From contig OZ241871.1 of the NCBI GenBank assembly GCA_965202955.1, positions 620,001-684,000 on the forward strand: 64,000 bases of DNA. The letters are read 5' to 3'. The translations under genes and the position numbers were made by a program. Below, piece after piece: positions 44,696-53,476 of this stretch; within the stretch, counting starts at the first letter, position 1; every line of letters starts with the position of its first letter. Origin of the DNA: Bin5 sp034422415. GTDB lineage: Bacteria > Chloroflexota > Anaerolineae > Caldilineales > Caldilineaceae. The notes under the pieces were generated by a model. It was given only the letters and a program-made list of their open reading frames with translations. It was not told where the DNA came from and did not search any database.

Positions 44696-45622
44696 ATGCG
44701 CGCGCCAATGATCGAAGGCATGGGGGCGCCGGCGCATATACGCCTGCTCGGACAGCGCCTCCTGGAAACGACCCGCTGGCGGCAGTTGAGCATGCGCTTG
44801 CTGCTGGTCTATCTGCCGATGGCGGCGCTGGCGCTGGTCTACACCGCCCCCTTGATCTGGCTGGTCGGCAGCTCGGTCAAGCCGGAGTCCCAGGTTTTCG
44901 AATACCCGCCCAAGTTCATCCCTCGCTCTTTTGTCTGGGTCAATTATCCCGACGCGCTCGTCCAGTTTCCCTTTATCGTTAGCGGCCTGAACACGCTGAC
45001 CATCGTGGTGGGGGTCATGGTTGGCCGGCTGCTGACGGCCAGCCTGGCCGCTTACGGATTCGCCAGGCTGCGCTTCCCGGGGCGGGATGTCCTGTTCATC
45101 CTTGTGCTGACCACCTTGATGATCCCCTATCACGTCATCCTGATTCCGCAATACCTGATCTTCCGCGATCTTGGCTGGCTGAACACGCTGAAGCCGTTGA
45201 TCGTGCCGGCCTGGTTTGGCGGCGGCGCCTTCTTCATCTTCCTGCTGCGACAGTTTTTCATGACGATTCCGCGCGAGTACGACGACGCGGCGCGCATCGA
45301 CGGCTGCGGCTTCATCCAGGTCTGGTGGCACATCGTTCTGCCGATGTCGCTGCCCGCGCTGGGCGCGGTGGCGATCTTCACCTTCATGGGAGAGTGGAAC
45401 GATTTCCTGGCGCCGCTCATCTATCTGAACACGCCGGATAAGCAGACGCTGGCGATCGCGGTGGAACAGTGGCGGCGCTCTTCGGTCCACACCGGCTATA
45501 ATCATCAGTGGAATCACATCATGGCGGTGGCAACAGTCGTCACGATTCCTCCACTGCTCGTCTTCTTTTTCGCGCAGCGCCACTTCATACAGGGGGTGGT
45601 CATCTCAGGCATTAAGGGATGA
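44696..45622 (+). CDS. CUT1 sugar ABC transporter permease, MalG-type (system 2, copy A)
   Basis: A 308-residue permease with GAGGAG before the ATG. Conserved parts are PLIWLVGSSVKPESQVFEYP, FARLRFPGRDVLF, EYDDAARIDGCGFIQVWWHI and FFFAQRHFIQGVVISGIKG. It is nearly the same length and sequence as the gene at 46166-47092; differences cluster at the N-terminus and a few conservative positions. It directly follows its MalF partner, so this copy is the canonical subunit of system 2. Confidence 0.93.
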   Translation: MRAPMIEGMGAPAHIRLLGQRLLETTRWRQLSMRLLLVYLPMAALALVYTAPLIWLVGSSVKPESQVFEYPPKFIPRSFVWVNYPDALVQFPFIVSGLNTLTIVVGVMVGRLLTASLAAYGFARLRFPGRDVLFILVLTTLMIPYHVILIPQYLIFRDLGWLNTLKPLIVPAWFGGGAFFIFLLRQFFMTIPREYDDAARIDGCGFIQVWWHIVLPMSLPALGAVAIFTFMGEWNDFLAPLIYLNTPDKQTLAIAVEQWRRSSVHTGYNHQWNHIMAVATVVTIPPLLVFFFAQRHFIQGVVISGIKG

Positions 45623-45671
45623 TGGCCGCTCGCAACTGCCCGCTGTCCTCACATTTGAGACGGGGGAAACG

Positions 45672-46136
45672 ATGAAAAGCGGACGATTGAAACTATTGAT
45701 TGTCATCATATTTTGCGCGGCGCTGTCTCTGGGCGGCTGCGGGCGCGACGAGGAGCCGACTCCGGAACCTGAAGCGACCGAGTCGGCCGAGGAAGCAGGC
45801 GGCCGCGACCTGGTCGACAGGTACAACGCCGGCGAACGGGAGTTCGTCGATGCCAAATTGGACCGGGCCGACCTCAGCGGGGCCAACCTGAGCGGCGCAG
45901 ACCTGAGCGGCGCATACCTCTACGGCGCCGACCTGGAAGGGGCCGACCTGAGCCAGACCACCCTGGTTGCGACCACCTTTTTCCGCGCCAACCTGAACAA
46001 CGCCGACCTGCGCGGGGCGAACATGGAAAGAGCTCTTCTTGTCGGCGCGACATTGTCCGGCGCCACCTACGACGACAACACGATCTGGCCGGACAAATAC
46101 GATCCGGAGGCAAACGGAGCCGTGAAATCAGAGTGA
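45672..46136 (+). CDS. Pentapeptide-repeat lipoprotein
   Basis: A 154-residue secreted lipoprotein. A Sec signal (LLIVIIFCAALSLGGC) with a lipobox Cys is followed by a Glu/Pro/Thr-rich linker and then about 15 consecutive pentapeptide repeats of the A(D/N)LSG type from residue 55 (DLSGANLSGADLSGAYLYG) to about 140. These form a right-handed square beta-helix. Ribosome site is weak (GGGG). Function unknown; a surface spacer or protein-interaction module on the outer face of the membrane is plausible. It is inserted exactly between the two near-identical MalG-type permease genes. Confidence 0.88.
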   Translation: MKSGRLKLLIVIIFCAALSLGGCGRDEEPTPEPEATESAEEAGGRDLVDRYNAGEREFVDAKLDRADLSGANLSGADLSGAYLYGADLEGADLSQTTLVATTFFRANLNNADLRGANMERALLVGATLSGATYDDNTIWPDKYDPEANGAVKSE

Positions 46137-46165
46137 CGCTCGCGTCTGCAGCGAGGTAACAACCG

Positions 46166-47092
46166 ATGGGCGCGCCGACGATTGAAAATGCGATACTCCA
46201 TATGGGCGAGCGCCTGCTTCAGGGACGCTGGCGGCAGGCCAGGTTTTGGCGGCGGCTGGGCATCCGGCTGCTGATCGTCTATCTTCCGATTACGGCCCTG
46301 GCGCTGGTATACACTGCACCCCTGATCTGGCTCGTAAGCAGCTCGCTCAAACCGGAAGGCCAGGTTTTCGAGTACCCGCCCAACTTCATCCCGCGCTCGC
46401 TCGAATGGATCAACTATCCGGACGCGCTCGTCCAATTTCCTTTTATTGTAACCGGTCTCAACACGCTGACCATCGTCGTCGGCGTGCTGGCGGGCCGCCT
46501 GCTGACCGCGAGCCTGGCTGCATACGGCTTCGCCAGGCTGCGCTTCCCCGGGCGCAACGTCCTGTTCGTCCTCGTTCTCACCACGTTGATGATCCCGTAC
46601 CATGTCATTCTCATCCCGCAATACCTGATCTTCCGCGACCTGGGATGGCTGAACACGCTCAAGCCCCTGATCGTGCCGGCCTGGTTCGGCGGCGGGGCCT
46701 TCTTCATCTTCCTCCTGCGGCAGTTCTTCATGACGATTCCGCGCGAGTATGATGACGCGGCCCGCATCGACGGCTGCGGCTTCATTCGCGTCTGGTGGTA
46801 CATTATTCTGCCGATGTCGCTGCCCGCGCTGGGGGCCGTGTCGATCTTCACACTCATGGGCGAATGGAACGATTTTCTGGCCCCGCTGATCTACCTCAAC
46901 ACGCCTGATAAACAGACGCTTGCAATCGCGGTAGAGCAGTGGCGGCGGTCGGGCATCATTCACGGCTACAAACACCAGTGGAACCACATTATGGCGGTAT
47001 CAACGGTGGTCACGCTCCCGCCGCTGATTGTCTTCTTTTTCGCCCAGCGCCATTTCATCCAGGGCGTCGTCATCTCAGGCATCAAAGGGTAA
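46166..47092 (+). CDS. CUT1 sugar ABC transporter permease, MalG-type (system 2, copy B)
   Basis: A 308-residue permease, a tandem duplicate of 44696-45622: same length, same C-terminus (FFFAQRHFIQGVVISGIKG) and same EAA loop (EYDDAARIDGCGFIRVWWYI). Substitutions are mostly conservative (for example HTGYNHQ to IHGYKHQ), and the reading frame is fully intact. GAGG precedes the ATG. With only one MalF-type partner nearby, it may replace copy A in alternative heterodimers. The duplicated DNA is colinear, with the pentapeptide gene between the copies. Confidence 0.92.
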   Translation: MGAPTIENAILHMGERLLQGRWRQARFWRRLGIRLLIVYLPITALALVYTAPLIWLVSSSLKPEGQVFEYPPNFIPRSLEWINYPDALVQFPFIVTGLNTLTIVVGVLAGRLLTASLAAYGFARLRFPGRNVLFVLVLTTLMIPYHVILIPQYLIFRDLGWLNTLKPLIVPAWFGGGAFFIFLLRQFFMTIPREYDDAARIDGCGFIRVWWYIILPMSLPALGAVSIFTLMGEWNDFLAPLIYLNTPDKQTLAIAVEQWRRSGIIHGYKHQWNHIMAVSTVVTLPPLIVFFFAQRHFIQGVVISGIKG

Positions 47093-47120
47093 GACCCGCC
47101 CACGCGAAAGGGACTGGAAG

Positions 47121-48005
47121 ATGTCCGCTCCGACCCCAATGCAAGAGTACTTCTTCGACCTGCTCGGCTACACGCTGGTCGAACAGGCGCTTGACCGCGA
47201 CCACGTTCAGGCGATCAACAGCTGGATCGACGCGCTGCCGCCGCTGGAGATGGACCGGTGGCACGGAAACATAGACGTGCATACCTACAGCGGCGTGGAT
47301 GGGATGAACCTGCAGAATATCATCGAAGGCGGCGAAATCTTTGAACGGCTGATCGACCATCCGGCCTGGATCGACCATGTGCGCCACTATATCGGCAATG
47401 CGTACGGGCCGTACATCAACGAATCGTTCATCAACATGCGCGGGCCGGGCGGGTTCATCGGCGTGCACTCGGGCGGCCATGTGATCGACTCGTGCAAGCC
47501 GGGCGGCCGCGACCGCAAGGAGTGGTGTTGCAGCGAGCTATCGCTGCTGGTCGCGCTGACGGACGTGGGGCCGGGCGACGGGCCGACGGTGCTGATCCCC
47601 AGCAGCCACAAATCGGACATACGGCATCCTCATGACAAGGGCGGCTTCTCCGACGCCGGACCGGCCACGCGTCTCGAAGGGGCGATCGAGGTCCACATGA
47701 GGAAGGGGGATGCGCTGCTGTTCCAGGACTTTCTCTGCCACGGCTCGGCCGAGCGGACCAACCCGGGCCAGCGGCGCATGATCGTCTTTCGCTACCTGGC
47801 CTCGGTTTTCGCCCACCGCTGGGGCTACGTTCCATCCGAAGAGCTGCTGGCCCGCCTGACACCGGCGCGCCGCAAGATCATCCAGCCGATCATCCCCCGC
47901 AGACCGCCGCGTGACTGGCAGAAAGACCGGCAAGAGGCTGCGTCGGACAGTTTGACACAGTCTGACGAAGAGGTTACCAGCCGGGCAGGGCAAGTTCCGT
48001 ATTGA
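47121..48005 (+). CDS. Phytanoyl-CoA dioxygenase (PhyH)-like protein with HxG site
   Basis: A 294-residue PhyH-family Fe(II)/2-oxoglutarate oxygenase-like protein; the ATG at 47121 begins the folded region. The double-stranded beta-helix core shows LLVALTDVGPGDGPTVLIPSSHKS and, near the end, KGDALLFQDFLCHGSAERTNPGQRRMIVFRY with the distal His H207 and a 2OG-binding Arg (R218/219). Where the first metal ligands should be (HxD), it has H116-S-G118, so the usual carboxylate is missing unless the alignment is shifted. HxG or HxA facial sites occur in Fe/2OG halogenases and in some divergent PhyH groups. The unusual 'HSGGH' segment is followed by several Cys (CCS). Substrate unknown. Confidence 0.8.
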   Translation: MSAPTPMQEYFFDLLGYTLVEQALDRDHVQAINSWIDALPPLEMDRWHGNIDVHTYSGVDGMNLQNIIEGGEIFERLIDHPAWIDHVRHYIGNAYGPYINESFINMRGPGGFIGVHSGGHVIDSCKPGGRDRKEWCCSELSLLVALTDVGPGDGPTVLIPSSHKSDIRHPHDKGGFSDAGPATRLEGAIEVHMRKGDALLFQDFLCHGSAERTNPGQRRMIVFRYLASVFAHRWGYVPSEELLARLTPARRKIIQPIIPRRPPRDWQKDRQEAASDSLTQSDEEVTSRAGQVPY

Positions 48006-48040
48006 GACCAACCCCTTGCCCACGGCAGGAAAAATGACAG

Positions 48041-48069
48041 TTGAGAGAATTGGTGTCCTGTGCTACATT
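48041..48069 (+). promoter_or_regulatory. Candidate promoter of the GH32-like gene
   Basis: TTGAGA (48041-48046), 17-bp spacer, TACATT (48064-48069), followed by an A/T-rich stretch (48076-48108). Partial -10 match only. Confidence 0.42.
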
Positions 48070-48152
48070 GATTCCAAATAATAGAGTAAAGTTTCAAAAA
48101 AATTTCGCCTCAGAAAAAGTCCGATGCACTGGGAATGGAAAGGGGCAATAGC

Positions 48153-49580
48153 ATGTCTATTCTTTACAGGCCCGACGATGGCGTAGCAGGCGATTTCATC
48201 CCCTACTACTGGGATGGTGACTACCATCTCTTCTACATCAAAGATTTCCGGGATGATGCCGGTTACGGGCCGGGGAAGCCCTGGTATCACCTCGTCACAC
48301 GCGATTTTGTCAATTTCGAGGATTGGGGCGAGGCTGTTCCGAACGGGGCGGTTGACGAGCAAGACATCAGTGTCGGCACGGGATCCGTCATCGAAAAGGA
48401 TGGAACTTTCCACCTCTACTTTACGGGCATCAACGCCAGTTTCGCCGGCACCGGCAAGCCGGCGCAGGTCGTAATGCGCGCCGCGAGCAGTGATCTGCGC
48501 GACTGGCCCAAGGATCCTGACTTCAGGTTCAACCCGCCTACAGCCCTGGGGTACGAGTTGGACGACTGGCGCGACCCCTTCATCTTCTGGAATGATGAAG
48601 CCGGGGAGTACTGGATGCTCGTTACGGCGCGCACCGACAGTGGACCTGTCCGCAACCGGGGCTGCATCGCCTTGGCCACCAGCCCTGATCTGGAGAGCTG
48701 GGAGGGGAAGCCGCCGCTTTGGGCGCCAGATGAGGTCTGGGCGCACCCCTGCCCGGACCTGTTCCGCCTGGGCGACTGGTGGTATCTGGTCTACTCGGTC
48801 TCGCGGGAATGGATCGCTACGCACTACCGAATGGCGCGCAGCCTGGAGGGTCCCTGGTTGTCGCCGGCCAATTCGATGCTCGACGGCCTTGCCTACTGCG
48901 CGGGCAAGACCGCGGGAGACGAAACAGAGCGCTTTGCATTCGCCTGGCTGCCAACGCGCGAAGGCGAGACGGATGACGGCGACTGGGAATGGGGCGGCAA
49001 TCTGGTCGTTCACGAAGTGACGCAACAGCCGGACGGCGCGCTGGCAGTGCGCATCCCTGCAACGGTCGCTCAGTCCTTCGCAAATGCGGCGCCGCTCCAG
49101 CCGCAGCCGGTTCTGGGCAGCTGGGAGATAGGGGATGGGAGCGCAAGCACATCCGCGATTGGCCGTTACGCCCTGATGACGCTGGGGGAGATGCCTGACG
49201 AATGTTTGGTCGAAACGACCGTAACCTTCGATGCGGAGATGACGAACTGTGGTCTCATGTTGCGAGCCAGCGAAGATCTGGAGTCCTACTACGTGGTACG
49301 GCTGGAGCCCGCCAACAACAGAGTCGTGCTGGACCGCTGGACTCCCAGCTACGGCGAGACAACCTTTAACGATCTGATTATGCTCGAACGCAGGGCAGTT
49401 CTGACGCCGGATCGACCGGTAAAGGTGCAGCTGCTCGTGGATGGCACAGCATTGGTGATCTATATCGATGACGAGGTAGCGCTCTCCGGCCGAATGTATG
49501 ACCGGCGAAGCGGCGCTCTTGGTCTCTTTGTTACCGAGGGAGAGGCCCGCTTCGAAGGGCTTCGCATGGGCACGAGATAG
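48153..49580 (+). CDS. GH32-like five-bladed-propeller glycosidase homologue
   Basis: A 475-residue two-domain protein; ATG 48153 has AAAGGGG 7 nt upstream. The N-terminal propeller (about 1-300) has DFIPYYWDGDYHLFYIKDF, where D14 aligns with the GH32 nucleophile region, and W-R140-D141-P142, the family RDP triad that holds the transition state. The C-terminal beta-sandwich (about 305-475) has ECLVETTVTFDAEMTNCGLM and GALGLFVTEGEARFEGLR. In the ECPDLF box that supplies the acid/base Glu in GH32, this protein reads HPCPDLF, so Glu is replaced by Pro. It could be a non-hydrolytic binder or use another acid. No signal peptide. Confidence 0.72.
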   Translation: MSILYRPDDGVAGDFIPYYWDGDYHLFYIKDFRDDAGYGPGKPWYHLVTRDFVNFEDWGEAVPNGAVDEQDISVGTGSVIEKDGTFHLYFTGINASFAGTGKPAQVVMRAASSDLRDWPKDPDFRFNPPTALGYELDDWRDPFIFWNDEAGEYWMLVTARTDSGPVRNRGCIALATSPDLESWEGKPPLWAPDEVWAHPCPDLFRLGDWWYLVYSVSREWIATHYRMARSLEGPWLSPANSMLDGLAYCAGKTAGDETERFAFAWLPTREGETDDGDWEWGGNLVVHEVTQQPDGALAVRIPATVAQSFANAAPLQPQPVLGSWEIGDGSASTSAIGRYALMTLGEMPDECLVETTVTFDAEMTNCGLMLRASEDLESYYVVRLEPANNRVVLDRWTPSYGETTFNDLIMLERRAVLTPDRPVKVQLLVDGTALVIYIDDEVALSGRMYDRRSGALGLFVTEGEARFEGLRMGTR

Positions 49581-49808
49581 TGAATCGCTGCAGTAGAGTG
49601 TTTATGCCGCTGAAAGAAGGGGAGATTTGGATGGAGGTGATGCCAGCCGCAAAATCCGCGAAGCCGCACATTTGAAGTTGAGCTGGATTGCGTTTGACGC
49701 CAGTGGTTTGCGCGCATTGCAGATTTGAACGCTTAAGCCTCTTTGGCGCAATGCGAGAAATGTGCGGTCCAACTGTGAACGCACCTTAGACAAAAGGGGG
49801 GACTTGTC

Positions 49809-51161
49809 ATGCAGGCGAAGAGAGTGTCAAGACGTGATTTTCTGGGTGTTGCTGCTGCCGGCGTTGCCGGCGCGGGGTTGGCAGCATGTGTGCCGGCGGC
49901 TCCCGCCGAAGAAGATGTAGGCGCGATGCCGGAGGAAATAACCATCACCTATTCCTTCCCGCTCCCGGATTCAGACTACCTCGGCGCAACGCAAAGGGGG
50001 CTGGCCGAGAAACATGATTTCAGAGTGCCGGATACCAATGTGGTGGTGGACGTGCAGCTTGGCGTGGCCAGCGAAGCGATCGATCTGGCCATGTCGGCAG
50101 GGGACCCGCCGGACGTCTTCTGGCATCGGTACCAGCAGTCCACCATTGACGCCATCAACGAGGGGCTTTACGAGAACGCGCAGGAGTTGATGGAAGCGGA
50201 TGGCATTTCCCTCGACATCTACGCGGACGGACCTCGCCACGCATACAGCCCCGCAGTGGTCGATGGAAAGATGTGGGCTTTCCCCTACGAAGTGGTCATC
50301 CACCTGTGGGCCTACAACCCGGTGTTGTTCGATGAGGCCGGCGTAGAGCCCCCGGACAAGAACTGGACTTGGACGGACGCCCTGGAAATCGGGGTGCAGA
50401 TGACTTGGGACAATGAGGGCAGGCACCCCAACGAGGACGGATTCAACATCAACGAGGTCGAAGTGTGGGGGATGGGGCCCTGGTTCTACTTTGGCGGCGA
50501 GGAACACTATCCCCGCATTGCCGGCGGTGAATACACGAACGAGGATGTCTCCGAGATCACGATTACCGGTCCGCCCTTCGTCCAGACCATCGACTGGTTC
50601 CGCGAGCTTTTCGGCACGCCGATCGCGATCGAGGCGAGACCGGAAAAGGGGCTGCAGACAGGGCGCATCGCCATCTACGAGACGGGCAACTGGGCATTGC
50701 TCGGGCTGAAGCAGGACATGGAGGAGCTGGGGGCGGTATACCCGCCAACACACCCGGACACCAACCTGATGTCCACCGTGCTGCCGGACAAGGAGTTGTG
50801 GATCCCCAAGAAGGAAGGGGGCGCACAACTTGACGCCGCCTACAAGTTCGCCAAGTGGTGGTCCCATGACATGTACATCGAATACGCCCTGGCGACCGGC
50901 TACATCCCCTACCTCAAGAAAGATCTCGAGGACCCGCGCTGGCTGGAACTGATCGCGAACAACCCCTTCATGCAGGTCGCAGAGGAGATGACACAGTTTG
51001 GCCGTGCCCGCTTCTGGTCGCTGTTCCCGGGCGCGTTCGAAGCCTGGCCCGTTATGCACGAGATGTGGAGCGCGATCAGCGCCACCGATACACCCGCGGA
51101 ACAGCTTCTGGAGGACGCCCAGAACGAGTGCCAGCGCATTTTGGAAAAGCACCAGGCATAA
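49809..51161 (+). CDS. CUT1 sugar ABC transporter substrate-binding Tat lipoprotein (system 3)
   Basis: A 450-residue family 1 extracellular solute-binding protein. Signal: VSRRDFLGVAAAGVAGAGLAAC, a twin-arginine motif and lipobox. The mature part has PDVFWHRYQQ, MWAFPYEVVIHLWAYNP and LDAAYKFAKWWSHD. Less similar to systems 1 and 2 than those are to each other. AAGGGGGG precedes the ATG. It is the first gene of the third CUT1 operon. The 228 bp upstream (49581-49808) hold an 8-bp inverted repeat CGCATTGC/GCAATGCG (49713 and 49748) and no gene. Confidence 0.92.
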   Translation: MQAKRVSRRDFLGVAAAGVAGAGLAACVPAAPAEEDVGAMPEEITITYSFPLPDSDYLGATQRGLAEKHDFRVPDTNVVVDVQLGVASEAIDLAMSAGDPPDVFWHRYQQSTIDAINEGLYENAQELMEADGISLDIYADGPRHAYSPAVVDGKMWAFPYEVVIHLWAYNPVLFDEAGVEPPDKNWTWTDALEIGVQMTWDNEGRHPNEDGFNINEVEVWGMGPWFYFGGEEHYPRIAGGEYTNEDVSEITITGPPFVQTIDWFRELFGTPIAIEARPEKGLQTGRIAIYETGNWALLGLKQDMEELGAVYPPTHPDTNLMSTVLPDKELWIPKKEGGAQLDAAYKFAKWWSHDMYIEYALATGYIPYLKKDLEDPRWLELIANNPFMQVAEEMTQFGRARFWSLFPGAFEAWPVMHEMWSAISATDTPAEQLLEDAQNECQRILEKHQA

Positions 51162-51315
51162 TCCGCGCAGCGCGCGTTGGGACAGGCGGGTCTCTCGTTC
51201 CGCAATTGAAGTAGGCGAGGGTACCGAAGATGGCCGCCTTCGCGGCGAAGAGTCCACCAGGTTCAGTGCCGCGGGGCGGCCAGTTGCCGATTCTCCCGCT
51301 CTGTTGCCGGGAGTT

Positions 51316-51339
51316 GCCTGGGCAGCCCTATGTCCAGGC
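51316..51339 (+). promoter_or_regulatory. Hairpin in the 460-bp binding protein-permease gap (system 3)
   Basis: GCCTGG (51316-51321) and CCAGGC (51334-51339) with a 12-nt loop. Neighbouring candidates are GCCGC-CTTC-GCGGC (51233-51246) and GCAGCCG/CGGCTGC (51372 and 51399). Weaker individually than the stems of systems 1 and 2. No gene is convincing in 51162-51621. Confidence 0.35.
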
Positions 51340-51621
51340 CCCGGCCTCGACACGCACCAGAAAGACGAATTGCAGCCGAACTCCCTGTCGCAACAAACCG
51401 GCTGCCACTGCAGCAGCGCCGGCACACTACTTTGACGAGCATGCATGGCCGCTTCCCATAGAAGGCAATCGTCAAAGTCGATCAACATGTGTTCGCAGGC
51501 CCCGGTGAGCCACCTTGCAACCCGCCCGAGCGCAAGAGTGTCCCGCCGGAGGCCCTGGCGGCGGTTCTATTCCGCGTGAGGTCTGCCGGGGCATAGGGAA
51601 CAACCGCTGGCTTCAGCACCA

Positions 51622-52581
51622 ATGCAAATGGCGAGAACAATGCTTAAACGCTTCAGAGGGCCCATGGGCCAGAAAGGCAACCGGCCAGGAAGATTGGCCC
51701 GCACCGAAATGGCCTACGGCTATTTTTTCATCGCGCCGTGGATCATCGGGTTCGTACTGTTCACGTTGGGGCCGATGCTGGTCTCCTTCGGCCTCATGTT
51801 CACTTCATACAAGGGCTTTCGCCGCATCAACTGGGTCGGTCTCGAAAACATTCGCGAGCTGGTGCTCCACGATTATCGTCTGCTCGACTCGCTGCGGGTC
51901 ACGGCGACCTATGCCTTCTGGGTTGTCGCGCTTACGATTCTGATTGGCTTGGCTCTGGCCCTCTACGTGAACCAGAAGTTCCCCGGGCGCAATACCTTTC
52001 GGGTCATCTATTTCATGCCGGCTGCCATCAGCGGCGTCGCCCTTACTTTTGTCTGGCTGGCTCTCTATGACAAAGAGTTCGGGATGATCAACCAGTTCTT
52101 GCGTGTGTTTGACCTGCCGCGTATCGGCTGGCTAACCACGACGCAGTGGGCGCCTTGGGCCTTCGTGATCATGGCCGTCTATGGTGTCGGCTACACGATG
52201 GTCATCATGCTGGCCGGTCTGCAGGGGATACCGGAGCATCTCTATGACGCCGCCAAAATCGACGGCGCGGGAAATCTCTCCCTGTTCCGCCACATCACTA
52301 TCCCCTTGCTCTCTCCGACCATCTTCTTCCTGACCGTGATCGGTGTCATCGGCTCTATGCAGGTCTTCACATCCGGCTATATCCTGACCCAGGGGGGCCC
52401 GGCCAGGTCCACACACTTCTTTATAATCTACCTTTTTGATGTCGCCTTTCAGCAGCGCCGCCTCGGTTATGCCAGCGTTCTGGCCTGGCTCTTCTTCATC
52501 GTTATCATGTTGCTGACGCTTATCCAGTTCGTCGGCGCACGCCGCTGGGTCTACTATGAGGCGGAGGTGAGAAATGAGTAG
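51622..52581 (+). CDS. CUT1 sugar ABC transporter permease, MalF-type (system 3)
   Basis: A 319-residue six-helix permease with FIAPWIIGFVLFTLGPMLVS, VGLENIRELVLHDYRLLDSL, FPGRNTFRVIYFMPAAISG and the EAA loop HLYDAAKIDGAGNLSLFRHITIP. Three ATGs lie near the start (51622, 51628, 51640) without a clear ribosome site, so the exact start is uncertain. It overlaps the next gene by 8 bp. Confidence 0.9.
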   Translation: MQMARTMLKRFRGPMGQKGNRPGRLARTEMAYGYFFIAPWIIGFVLFTLGPMLVSFGLMFTSYKGFRRINWVGLENIRELVLHDYRLLDSLRVTATYAFWVVALTILIGLALALYVNQKFPGRNTFRVIYFMPAAISGVALTFVWLALYDKEFGMINQFLRVFDLPRIGWLTTTQWAPWAFVIMAVYGVGYTMVIMLAGLQGIPEHLYDAAKIDGAGNLSLFRHITIPLLSPTIFFLTVIGVIGSMQVFTSGYILTQGGPARSTHFFIIYLFDVAFQQRRLGYASVLAWLFFIVIMLLTLIQFVGARRWVYYEAEVRNE

Positions 52582-53458
52582 CGTCGCACGCGCATGGCGG
52601 CCCAACGCCCTGTTGCGTTTACTCCTCCTCTATGCATTTGGCATTCTGGTGGCGTTGATCTTCCTCCTGCCCATCTTCTGGCTGGTCTCCAGCTCGCTCA
52701 AGACCCGCCTCGAGATCCTTTCGGAAACGGGGATCAACCTCATTCCGCCCATTCCCTGGCAGTGGCAAAACTACAGTGATGCGTGGACGGTGATGCCGTT
52801 CACCATCTACTTGAGAAACACAATCGTCATCGCGGTTGCCTCCCTTGCCGGAACGCTACTGACCGGTTCGATGGTTGCTTACGGCTTTGGCAGACTACGA
52901 TTTCCGGCGCGAAATCTGCTTTTCGCCGTGCTGTTGTCCACTCTAATGCTGCCCAGCCAAGTCACCATCATCCCGACCTTTCTGCTCTTTCACCGACTGG
53001 GCTGGATCAACACGTTTTGGCCTCTGATTGTTCCCTCATGGGTGGGAGGAGGCGCTTTCTACGTCTTCCTCATGCGCCAGTACATGACGACCATTCCGCT
53101 GGAACTGGATGACGCCGCCAAAGTCGACGGCTGCTCGCCGATCGGCATCTATCGTCACATCATACTGCCAAATCTGGGACCGGCGCTGGCAACCGCATCG
53201 ATATTTACATTCGTCAGCCACTGGAATGAGCTTTTCGGCGCCCTGATTTACCTGATTGATGAAGAACTCTGGACCTTGCCGCGGGCGATGCTGACCTTTC
53301 GCCAGAGTTTCGCTGACCCGCAAGGGATCTATAAGGAGTACCACTTGGAGTGGCTGGCCGCCATGGCTGTCCTCACCATGTTGCCGCCGCTGCTGTTCTT
53401 CCTCGCGTTTCAACGCTATTTCGTGCGAGGCGCGGTACTGACGGGCGTCAAGGGTTAA
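52574..53458 (+). CDS. CUT1 sugar ABC transporter permease, MalG-type (system 3)
   Basis: A 294-residue permease with a strong ribosome site (GGAGGTGAGAA) lying inside the previous gene. Landmarks: FWLVSSSLKTRLEILSETG, RLRFPARNLLFAVLLSTLML, EAA loop ELDDAAKVDGCSPIGIYRHI and the C-terminal QRYFVRGAVLTGVKG. Completes system 3 apart from an ATPase. Followed 18 bp later by a PhyH oxygenase and the catabolic run, so system 3 probably imports the substrate of those enzymes (inference). Confidence 0.92.
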   Translation: MSSVARAWRPNALLRLLLLYAFGILVALIFLLPIFWLVSSSLKTRLEILSETGINLIPPIPWQWQNYSDAWTVMPFTIYLRNTIVIAVASLAGTLLTGSMVAYGFGRLRFPARNLLFAVLLSTLMLPSQVTIIPTFLLFHRLGWINTFWPLIVPSWVGGGAFYVFLMRQYMTTIPLELDDAAKVDGCSPIGIYRHIILPNLGPALATASIFTFVSHWNELFGALIYLIDEELWTLPRAMLTFRQSFADPQGIYKEYHLEWLAAMAVLTMLPPLLFFLAFQRYFVRGAVLTGVKG

Positions 53459-53476
53459 ACAGGAGTCACCTGCATC

